This document shows, one piece after another, positions 1 to 6,225 of a stretch of DNA of 10,735 bases (positions are counted from its first letter, which is position 1; every line of letters begins with the position of its first letter). Position numbers and translations under genes: made by a program. Origin of the DNA: Caulobacter sp. (GTDB taxonomy: Bacteria > Pseudomonadota > Alphaproteobacteria > Caulobacterales > Caulobacteraceae); contig JACMOF010000571.1 of the NCBI GenBank assembly GCA_014378155.1, positions 1 through 10,735 of the forward strand, read 5' to 3'. Below the pieces are notes generated by a model, which ran no database searches, was not told where the DNA came from, and was given only the letters and a program-made list of their open reading frames with translations.

Positions 1-1
1 G

Positions 2-484
2 GCGGCGATCTGGGTGGCCTCCGAGGCCGGGCTAGCCCGGCTGCCGGCGACCATCCCCCGCGTGAAGATCGTGGACTATGAAGTCAGTTCGATCGACCTG
101 CGCCACGAGGGCCTGCTGATGGCGCCCGCCTATGGCGTGCCGCGCCTGCTGGCCCGCAACGGCCTCAAGTACGACGACATCGGCCTGTGGGAGATTCACG
201 AGGCCTTCGCCGCCCAGGTGCTGTCGCACATCGCCGCCTGGGAAGACGCGGCGTTCCGGCGCGACAAGGCGGGCGTCGATGTCGATCTCGGCAAGTTCCC
301 CCGCGAGCGCATGAACCCCACCGGCGGCAGCCTCGCGGTCGGTCATCCGTTCGGGGCCACCGGCGCGCGGATACTATCCCAGGCGGTCAAGGAACTGGCG
401 GCGCGCCCCAAGGGCGAAAAGGCCATCGTCAGCATCTGCGCCGACGGCGGACAGGGCACGATGATGCTGCTGGAGAACGCGTAG
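2..484 (+). CDS. Thiolase C-terminal part, FadI/HADHB type (5' partial)
   Basis: This is the C-terminal ~160 residues of an acetyl-CoA C-acyltransferase, which cleaves 3-ketoacyl-CoA with CoA in fatty-acid beta-oxidation. The frame is open from base 2 and clearly continues upstream (AAIWVASEAG is typical mid-domain thiolase sequence), so the GTG at 14 is not a real start. Visible active-site blocks are WEIHEAFAAQ, GGSLAVGHPFGATGAR with the catalytic His of GHP, and the C-terminal CADGGQG loop with the catalytic Cys. The HEAF form, instead of the NEAF of biosynthetic thiolases such as PhaA, points to the FadI / trifunctional-beta-subunit group. This matches family knowledge; substrate range is inference. 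A fadJ/fadB-type partner would be expected upstream, outside the window. The stop TAG at 482-484 is followed 11 nt later by a palindromic repeat that may end the transcript. Confidence 0.9.
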   Translation, partial: AAIWVASEAGLARLPATIPRVKIVDYEVSSIDLRHEGLLMAPAYGVPRLLARNGLKYDDIGLWEIHEAFAAQVLSHIAAWEDAAFRRDKAGVDVDLGKFPRERMNPTGGSLAVGHPFGATGARILSQAVKELAARPKGEKAIVSICADGGQGTMMLLENA

Positions 485-495
485 CGATCACAGGC

Positions 496-572
496 GGGGA
501 CATGCCCTTGGGCGTGTCCCCATAGCTGGCGCTGCGTCTGGACGTGGGGACACGCCGCGGGGGCATGTCCCC
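496..572. repeat. REPIN-like pair of palindromic repeats
   Basis: Two imperfect palindromes lie 24 nt apart. The first (496-521) has arms GGGGACATGCCC and GGGCGTGTCCCC around a 2-nt loop, with one G:T-type mismatch. The second (546-572) has arms GGGGACACGCC and GGCATGTCCCC around a 5-nt loop. The second is close to the reverse complement of the first, so the whole block is a doublet of the same element in inverted orientation, as in REP doublets. A third copy is at 7739-7764. It begins 11 nt after the thiolase stop and could act as a transcript end or an mRNA-stabilising hairpin. Confidence 0.75.
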
Positions 573-582
573 GGCCGCGCGT

Positions 583-654
583 TTAGGTCAGCGCCGTGAA
601 GATCAGCGTCACGACGGCGATGTCGAAGAAGCGGGTGGCCAGGGTGAGCAGCAT
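583..654 (-). CDS. Possible 23-aa hydrophobic small protein
   Basis: On the minus strand an ATG at 654-652 opens 23 codons ending in TAA at 585-583. The peptide begins MLLTLATRFFDIAVVTL and is almost wholly hydrophobic apart from one Arg and one Asp, so it could be a single membrane helix. The frame is closed by TAA at 675-673 only six codons upstream, so it cannot be the end of a longer gene. There is no clear Shine-Dalgarno; only a weak GCGAG lies 6-10 nt ahead. It lies between the palindromic repeat and the HTH gene with no overlapping gene. Third positions are G/C in nearly all codons, which fits coding but also fits the base composition. I do not recognise a family. Confidence 0.3.
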   Translation of the reverse strand: MLLTLATRFFDIAVVTLIFTALT

Positions 655-658
655 GGGA

Positions 659-687
659 AACTCGCGAGACGGTTACCCGCGAGTTAA
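659..687. promoter_or_regulatory. Inverted repeat overlapping a CtrA-like box
   Basis: AACTCGCG (659-666) and CGCGAGTT (678-685) form a perfect 8-bp inverted repeat with an 11-nt spacer. Overlapping its right arm, the minus strand reads TTAA, seven bases, GTAAC (687-672), one base from the CtrA consensus TTAA-N7-TTAAC of Caulobacter. It lies 45 bp upstream of the ATG at 732 and just upstream of the possible small ORF ending at 654, so it could control either. Assignment to CtrA is inference from the motif only. Confidence 0.35.
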
Positions 688-731
688 GCAAGACTGGCGC
701 CAACCCGTTCCGGCGCGCTAGCCTTCGCCCC

Positions 732-1052
732 ATGGCGTTGTTCTTCGATCAGGCCTGGTATGATGAACGGCTGGCCGAGCGCGGCCTCGCGCGCGCGGTG
801 CTGGCCGCCGTGGCCGGCATGAGCGGCGAGGAACTGGCCCTGGCCTATAAGGACCAGCGTGAGCTCACGGCCGTTCAGATCGCTGCTTTCGCCGAGGTTC
901 TGGGCGTTCCGCTGGCCGAAGCCGCGCGCCGGGCGGGCGTCGGCGCGCATGCGGCCTCGCCCGGGGCGGCGGTTTCGCTGGAGCAGAAATTGGCGGCGCT
1001 GGAAGCGCGGGTCGCGGCCCTGGAGGCCGAACTGGCCCGGCTGAAGACCTAG
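732..1052 (+). CDS. Small HTH-like protein with C-terminal coiled coil
   Basis: 106 residues. Residues about 10-70 form a run of short helices (DERLAERGLARAVLAAVAG, then EELALAYKDQ, then a final helix pair ending LAEAARRAGV) that looks like a Cro/XRE-type helix-turn-helix fold. Residues 83-104 form a textbook heptad coiled coil with Leu/Val at 83, 87, 90, 94, 97, 101 and 104, so the protein probably dimerises. I recognise this as a type of uncharacterised protein from Caulobacterales and relatives, not as a named gene. DNA binding is inferred from the fold and no target is known. There is no good Shine-Dalgarno before the ATG. GCTAGCC at 717-723 could be a -10 element giving a very short leader. 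The stop overlaps the stop of the convergent gene. Confidence 0.75.
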   Translation: MALFFDQAWYDERLAERGLARAVLAAVAGMSGEELALAYKDQRELTAVQIAAFAEVLGVPLAEAARRAGVGAHAASPGAAVSLEQKLAALEARVAALEAELARLKT

Positions 1053-1372
1053 ATCTCGGTCTTCTTGATCCGGCCGGCCCGCAGCCGACGGTCGGCCTGG
1101 CCGGAATATTCCGTGCCGAGATAGGTCGAACGCGCCGCGTCGAGCACTTCCTGCCCACCGCGCAGGCCGCGCTTCTGGCCGCTCTGACCCATGACGTGGG
1201 CGGCGAAGGTCGCGAAGGCGCCTCTGCGGGGCGGCGGCGGCGCGGGCGCCTCGTCGCGCACGAAGGTCACGTCTTCCTCGCCGTCCGTCTCGGGACGGTC
1301 GGTGTCGCGGGGCGCGGGGAGCGTCCGACGCGCAGCCTGGGCGCGCCGTATGGGATCGATCGGGCCGTTCAT
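1049..1372 (-). CDS. Conserved basic hypothetical protein
   Basis: 107 residues. The N-terminal half (about 1-50) is charged and Pro-rich and is probably disordered, with APAPPPPRR at 42-50. The C-terminal half holds a compact, likely conserved core: FATFAAHVMGQSGQKRGLRG (53-72), then EVLDAARSTYLGTEYSG (75-91) and a basic tail ending KKTEI. The core resembles a short uncharacterised protein seen in Caulobacter-type genomes; I cannot assign a function. No signal peptide or membrane segment is visible. No Shine-Dalgarno precedes the ATG, so a leaderless or very short leader transcript is possible. Two CCTTAACC repeats sit 24-55 bp upstream. It lies downstream of phaR on the same strand, with a 78-nt gap, so read-through from phaR is possible. 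Confidence 0.75.
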   Translation of the reverse strand: MNGPIDPIRRAQAARRTLPAPRDTDRPETDGEEDVTFVRDEAPAPPPPRRGAFATFAAHVMGQSGQKRGLRGGQEVLDAARSTYLGTEYSGQADRRLRAGRIKKTEI

Positions 1373-1395
1373 GGTGAAGAGCTAAGGGCCGCGAC

Positions 1396-1427
1396 GGTTA
1401 AGGACCGGTCAGCCGGCGTGGTTAAGG
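1396..1427 (-). promoter_or_regulatory. Direct repeat CCTTAACC upstream of the 1372 gene
   Basis: The minus strand carries CCTTAACC at 1427-1420 and 1403-1396, 24 bp start to start, located 24 to 55 bp upstream of the ATG at 1372. TTAACC is the core of the CtrA half-site (TTAACCAT) known from Caulobacter, but each copy differs in the last bases (TTAACCAC, TTAACCGT) and the spacing is not the N7 of a full site. It may be a regulatory site for the downstream small gene. Confidence 0.25.
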
Positions 1428-1450
1428 GATCGTGGCGAAGCCGTGCGTCC

Positions 1451-2134
1451 TTACGGCTTGGTCGCCAGCTTCTCGATCTGTTGCTGCATGACCTCGAGTT
1501 GGCGCTTGAGGTCGGCCAGGGAGTCCTCGCTGGGCGCGGGGGCCGGCGCGGCGGGCGGCGGCGGTTCGGCTGGCGCCGCGGCGGGCGCGTCCTCGGGGCG
1601 GGCATAGGCGAAGGGCGAGAACATCTTCATGGCCCGGTCGAACAGCGCCATGTTCTGACGGATCTGGTCCTCGTAGACGCCGATGCTGGGCATGCCGACG
1701 GCGGGGATGCCCTTGACCGGCGTCAGGCCGGCGAACTGGGTGCGCATCCGCTCCTGCTGCTTGGTGAAGCTTTCCAGCGACATTTCCAGATAGCTGGGCA
1801 CGAAGGCCTGCATGGAATTGCCGTAGAAACCGATCAGCTGGCGGAGGAACTGGATGGGCAGCAGGTTCTGGCCGCCGCCGCGATTTTCCTCTTCGAAGAT
1901 GATCTGGGTCAGCACCGAGCGGGTGATGTCGTCATTGGTCTTGGCGTCATAGACCACGAAATCCACGCCCTCCTTCACCATGTCCGACAGGTGTTCCAGC
2001 GTGACGTAAGAGGAAGACGCTGTATTGTAGAGGCGACGGTTGGCGTATTTCTTGATGACGACCTTGGGGCCGGCGGCTTTTTCGCCGGGCGCGCGGGCCG
2101 ATGGCGTTTCGCCGTTTTCGTTGTTCTCGGACAT
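1451..2134 (-). CDS. phaR: PhaR, polyhydroxyalkanoate synthesis repressor
   Basis: 227 residues from the ATG at 2134, chosen because AGGGA (2144-2140) lies 5 nt upstream; the in-frame extension to 2173 has no such support. Residues 23-84 are the PHB/PHA accumulation-regulator DNA-binding domain, with the signature VVIKKYANRRLYNTASSSYV. Residues about 90-130 are the second PHB_acc domain (LLPIQFLRQLIGFYGNSMQ), which in the family senses polymer. A Pro/Ala linker (183-202) leads to a short coiled coil (205-224). In this family the protein represses phasin and PHA genes, and its own gene, when no polymer is present, and leaves DNA when granules form. It is divergent from phaA-phaB, so the shared 219-bp region is the obvious place for its operator. 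It is of normal family length with no damage. Confidence 0.93.
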   Translation of the reverse strand: MSENNENGETPSARAPGEKAAGPKVVIKKYANRRLYNTASSSYVTLEHLSDMVKEGVDFVVYDAKTNDDITRSVLTQIIFEEENRGGGQNLLPIQFLRQLIGFYGNSMQAFVPSYLEMSLESFTKQQERMRTQFAGLTPVKGIPAVGMPSIGVYEDQIRQNMALFDRAMKMFSPFAYARPEDAPAAAPAEPPPPAAPAPAPSEDSLADLKRQLEVMQQQIEKLATKP

Positions 2135-2186
2135 TTCGTTCCCTAGGACAGCGTTGTCTCCGCCTTTTCGCACCGCACTATCGCGA

Positions 2187-2198
2187 ATGCAAAGGCAT
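2187..2198. promoter_or_regulatory. ATGC-N4-GCAT dyad between phaR and phaA
   Basis: ATGC (2187-2190) and GCAT (2195-2198) flank four bases. PhaR proteins of other alphaproteobacteria are known to bind TGC/GCA-type dyads (CTGC-N3/4-GCAG), so this is a possible operator 53 bp upstream of the phaR start. A short dyad like this can occur by chance. Confidence 0.25.
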
Positions 2199-2215
2199 GA
2201 CGCCAGTGCCGCTGA

Positions 2216-3529
<1,314 letters not shown>

Positions 3530-3571
3530 CGATCCCGAACCGACAAACGTCGCTGCGATGAATTTCCATGA

Positions 3572-3608
3572 CGGCCGGCGGCAAGGGCTTGTCCCGCGCC
3601 GCCGGCCG
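3572..3608 (+). other. GC-rich hairpin between phaA and phaB
   Basis: CGGCCGGCGGC (3572-3582) pairs perfectly with GCCGCCGGCCG (3598-3608), an 11-bp stem with a 15-nt loop, 42 nt after the phaA stop and 21 nt before the phaB Shine-Dalgarno. There is no following T-run, so it is not a classic intrinsic terminator. It could attenuate or stabilise the phaA-phaB transcript. Confidence 0.6.
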
Positions 3609-3643
3609 CGTGCAACCATAAGAAACTTCAGGGAGAGAATTTG

Positions 3644-4369
3644 ATGGCGAGAGTGGCTTTCGTGACCGGCGGCACCCGGGGCATTGGTCGGGCGATCTGC
3701 GAGCGGCTGGTGGCCGACGGAATGAAGGTGGCGGCCGGTTATTCCGGCAATGAGGAGGCCGCCGCAGCCTGCGCCAAGGACCTGGGCGTGATGGTGGTGA
3801 AGGGCAATGTCGGCTCGTTCGACGACTGCGCCGCCGCCGTCAAAAAGGTCGAGGCCGAACTGGGCCCGATCGACGTGCTGGTCAACAACGCCGGCATCAC
3901 CCGCGATGGCATGCTGCACAAGATGACCTATGAGCAGTGGTCCGAAGTCATCCGCGTCAACATGGACAGCGCCTTCAACATGACCCGTCCGGTCATTGAA
4001 GGGATGCGCGAACGCAACTGGGGCCGGATCGTCAATATCAGCTCGATCAACGGCCAGAAGGGCCAGATGGGCCAGACCAACTATTCGGCCGCCAAGGCCG
4101 GGCTGATCGGCTTCACCAAGGCCCTGGCCCTGGAGAACGCCAAGAAGGGCGTGACCGTCAACGTCATCTGCCCGGGCTATATCGACACCGAGATGGTCGC
4201 CGCCGTGCCGGAAGCCGTGCTGGCCTCGATCATCGCCGGCATCCCCGTTGGCCGCCTGGGCAAGGGCGAGGAGATCGCCGACATGGTTTCGTTCCTGGCC
4301 GGCGAGCGCGCCGGTTTCGTCACCGGCGCGACGCTGACCCTGAACGGCGGGCAGTACATGGCGGCTTAA
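3644..4369 (+). CDS. phaB: PhaB, NADPH-dependent acetoacetyl-CoA reductase
   Basis: 241 residues, a short-chain dehydrogenase/reductase that reduces acetoacetyl-CoA to (R)-3-hydroxybutyryl-CoA, the PHB monomer. Start at the ATG at 3644 is supported by AGGGAGAG (3630-3637) 6 nt upstream; the TTG one codon before (3641) is not needed. Seen: Rossmann motif TGGTRGIG (8-15), structural NNAG (81-84), catalytic Ser134, Tyr147 and Lys151 (NYSAAK), and PGYIDTEM after the active site. The segment SINGQKGQMGQTNYS is specific to PhaB-type reductases and separates it from FabG, its nearest paralogue. It is in a probable operon with phaA. A dispersed palindromic repeat begins 31 nt after the stop. Confidence 0.95.
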   Translation: MARVAFVTGGTRGIGRAICERLVADGMKVAAGYSGNEEAAAACAKDLGVMVVKGNVGSFDDCAAAVKKVEAELGPIDVLVNNAGITRDGMLHKMTYEQWSEVIRVNMDSAFNMTRPVIEGMRERNWGRIVNISSINGQKGQMGQTNYSAAKAGLIGFTKALALENAKKGVTVNVICPGYIDTEMVAAVPEAVLASIIAGIPVGRLGKGEEIADMVSFLAGERAGFVTGATLTLNGGQYMAA

Positions 4370-4400
4370 GCCAGCGATTCTAGAGCTGAAAAAGGCGTGT

Positions 4401-4501
4401 CATCCCGGAGAAGGCCCGCAGGGCCGCAGATCCGGGACCGCCGGAAGCGCGGCGTTCACGCTTCGGTCCCGGATCGGCGCGCTACGCGCTTGTCCGGGAT
4501 G
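4401..4501. repeat. Branched palindromic intergenic repeat
   Basis: A ~100-bp element with nested inverted repeats: outer arms CATCCCGG (4401-4408) and CCGGGATG (4494-4501); a main stem ATCCGGGACCG (4430-4440) and CGGTCCCGGAT (4464-4474), perfect over 11 bp; and side hairpins GGCCC/GGGCC (4413-4425) and GCGCG/CGCGC around CTA (4477-4489). This cloverleaf-like layout, with CATCCCGG ends and an internal CGCGCTACGCGC, matches the style of dispersed intergenic repeats known in Caulobacter and other alphaproteobacteria. It lies downstream of phaB and may be transcribed as a structured 3' end. Copy number cannot be judged from one window. Confidence 0.7.
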
Positions 4502-4542
4502 GCAGCGTTTGTTTTGGCGATGAGGCCAAGGCGACACCACCC

Positions 4543-4571
4543 TTGACGAGCGTCCTCCCGCCCGCTCGACT
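4543..4571 (+). promoter_or_regulatory. Candidate housekeeping promoter
   Basis: TTGACGA (4543-4549) and GCTCGACT (4564-4571), 14 bp apart, fit the Caulobacter sigma-73 consensus (TTGaCgS, 10-14 bp, GCtANaWC) at most positions. Transcription would start near 4578, giving a leader of about 100 nt before the ATG at 4677. It is the only good match in this 307-bp intergenic stretch. Confidence 0.35.
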
Positions 4572-4604
4572 GACCGACCGACGGAGGTGTTGCTCGCAAG
4601 CGAC

Positions 4605-4668
4605 ACTGGGGCGTCCGGGGTAAGGCGTGGCGGGAACAAGGTCTTTGGCGTCCAAGATTCGCCCCAGT
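4605..4668 (+). other. Inverted repeat in the 5' leader of the DUF4908-like gene
   Basis: ACTGGGGCG (4605-4613) is the exact reverse complement of CGCCCCAGT (4660-4668), enclosing 46 nt; the right arm ends 8 nt before the ATG at 4677. In RNA this could close a large stem-loop that would influence ribosome access. It also argues that this stretch is a leader rather than coding sequence. Function is unknown. Confidence 0.4.
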
Positions 4669-4676
4669 CGGCGATC

Positions 4677-5480
4677 ATGACCATGGGCATGAAGAGTCTA
4701 TCGGCGGCGACGACGAGGCCAGGGGGGAGGCCAGGGGGGAGGGCGATCCTGTTGGCGCTCGCCCTGGTGGCCAGCGCCGGCGCCGCGCACGCACAGAACG
4801 GGCACAGCCTTCGCGACGCGCTGTTTGGCAGTCGCGGGGCGTCGGACACCCGCAGGGCGGCCCCGCCCGCCGTCGCCCGCTACGTCTCCGAAACCGGCAG
4901 CGCCTTCATTCTGGATCGCGGCGCGTCCCAGCCGCTGATGAAGTTCGAAAACAGCTCCGAGGTCTGGGTGCTGTCCGCCCAGCCCGCGCCGCGCGGCGAC
5001 ACCATCTACAAGAACGAGATGGGCGAGCCCGTCCTGCGAGCCAGCAAGCTGGGCGGCATGACGCTGTTCACCGCCGAGCGGCCGGCCGGCGACGCCGCCG
5101 CCCTGACCGGCAAGGCCACCTCGATCCAACCGCCGACCGTGATCTCCGTCAACCTGCTGTTCCAGCGCCTGCTGCAGGCCAGCGCCCGCGCCAGCCGCGC
5201 CGCCCAGCACCGCATCGCCTTCGAAACCGTCGATGACGCCACTCCCGCCACCTCGGTGCTGGTGGCCGACACCGCCACGGTCACCGCCGAGGCCTTCGAG
5301 AAGATGGCCCGCAACGGCGACCGCAACCTGCTGGCCCGCGTCGTCCGCGTGCTACTGGCCGAGGGTCGCAAGCCCGGCGTCAACCTGAAGGGCAGCGACC
5401 TGATCGTCACCTACGCGCCGGACAAGGGGCTGTCGGGCCGACCGTCGTCCAAGCGGATCATCAAGATCGTCAACCGGTAG
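4677..5480 (+). CDS. Exported protein, DUF4908-like
   Basis: 267 residues from the ATG at 4677; ATGs at 4683 and 4689 are equally possible, none has a clear Shine-Dalgarno, and the frame stays open back to a GTG at 4587. Residues 1-39 look like a Sec signal peptide: basic N-region with RPGGRPGGR, hydrophobic core AILLALALVASAG, and cleavage after AHA before Gln40. The mature part contains RYVSETGSAFILDR (69-81), EVWVLSAQPAPRGDTIYKNE (95-114) and KLGGMTLFTAERPAG (124-138), then a long helix rich in Ala/Arg (158-181) and a basic C-terminus. This resembles the Caulobacter family DUF4908, assigned from memory of the motif style; no activity is known. It is probably periplasmic and monocistronic. 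It faces the CDF gene convergently, with 123 bp between them that hold nothing I can identify. Confidence 0.72.
   Translation: MTMGMKSLSAATTRPGGRPGGRAILLALALVASAGAAHAQNGHSLRDALFGSRGASDTRRAAPPAVARYVSETGSAFILDRGASQPLMKFENSSEVWVLSAQPAPRGDTIYKNEMGEPVLRASKLGGMTLFTAERPAGDAAALTGKATSIQPPTVISVNLLFQRLLQASARASRAAQHRIAFETVDDATPATSVLVADTATVTAEAFEKMARNGDRNLLARVVRVLLAEGRKPGVNLKGSDLIVTYAPDKGLSGRPSSKRIIKIVNR
4716..4739 (+). repeat. Tandem 12-bp duplication in the signal peptide
   Basis: AGGCCAGGGGGG occurs twice in direct tandem (4716-4727, 4728-4739). It duplicates four codons (RPGG RPGG) in frame within the N-region of the exported protein. This is typical of replication slippage, and the G6 runs could themselves be prone to frameshift. 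Confidence 0.85.
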
Positions 5481-5603
5481 CGGCCGCCGTCGTGGGCCCG
5501 CCGCCGCGCGCCTGATGGACGGATCGGGCTTCAGCGGCGGGCGGTGCTTCCCGGTTGCGCCCGGTCATCGGCGTAGGCCCGGCCCCGATGGACTGAGCGA
5601 GGA

Positions 5604-6197
5604 TCAGGGCACGGGTCGCGCCGCCTGATGTTCGCCGCGCGCGGCGATCCACACGGCCTTGGCCGCGTCGATGTTCATGCAGGCGATGGCGAGGCCCACG
5701 ACCACATCCGGCCAGAACGAGCGCGTGAACAGGGTGATGACCGCGGCGAGGATGATCGCCACATTAGCCAGCGCATCGTTGCGCGCGGACAGGAAGGCCG
5801 CCTTGGTCAGGCTGCCGGCGTGACGGCGAAAACGCGCCAGGGTGAAGGCGCAGAACAGGTTGACCACCAGGGCTCCGGCCCCGGTGATGGCCAAGGGCAG
5901 CGCCTCGGGCGGAACCGGGTCCGCGTACTTTCGCCACACGGCCCAGAAGAAGGCCGCCGCAGGGATCAACAAAACGCCCGCGAGGGCTGATCCGACCCAT
6001 GCGCGTCGCTGGAGGCTCCAGCCAAGCGCCGCGAAGATCAGAAAATTGACGGCGGCGTCCTCGAGGAAATCGACGCTGTCGGCCAGTAGCGACACCGAAC
6101 CGATGTGCAGCGCGACGGTGAGCTCAACGCCGAAATAGGCAAGGTTCAGCGCGGCGACGAGCAGAACGGCGCGGCGAAGGCCGCTTTCGAGGGCCAT
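5604..6197 (-). CDS. Short CDF-like cation transporter (no cytoplasmic C-terminal domain)
   Basis: 197 residues with about six hydrophobic helices (9-30, 33-58, 67-88, 102-120, 133-158, 160-180). Helix 2 has LLADSVDFLEDAAVN, with Asp43-x3-Asp47 like the TM2 metal site of cation diffusion facilitators (CDF). Helix 5 has FLSARNDALANVA, where the usual His-x3-Asp becomes Ser137-x3-Asp141. Typical CDF exporters are ~300 residues with a cytoplasmic metal-binding domain that is absent here. It belongs to a group annotated as cation transporters; metal and direction are unknown. The ATG at 6197 has AGGA (6210-6207) 9 nt upstream. It starts 28 nt after the tldD stop on the same strand, suggesting cotranscription. 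Confidence 0.75.
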   Translation of the reverse strand: MALESGLRRAVLLVAALNLAYFGVELTVALHIGSVSLLADSVDFLEDAAVNFLIFAALGWSLQRRAWVGSALAGVLLIPAAAFFWAVWRKYADPVPPEALPLAITGAGALVVNLFCAFTLARFRRHAGSLTKAAFLSARNDALANVAIILAAVITLFTRSFWPDVVVGLAIACMNIDAAKAVWIAARGEHQAARPVP

Positions 6198-6225
6198 CTA
6201 CGCCATTCCTATTCGGACGCCGCGC

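Noticed and set aside
1196..2146. 316-codon plus-strand open frame
   Set aside because: It is antisense to phaR and the 1049-1372 gene, with biased Gly/Arg/His composition and no recognisable domain.
4587..4676. GTG start with GGAGGT nearby for the exported protein
   Set aside because: The GTG overlaps GGAGGT itself, so spacing is impossible. The added 30 residues would bury the signal peptide and cover the inverted repeat.
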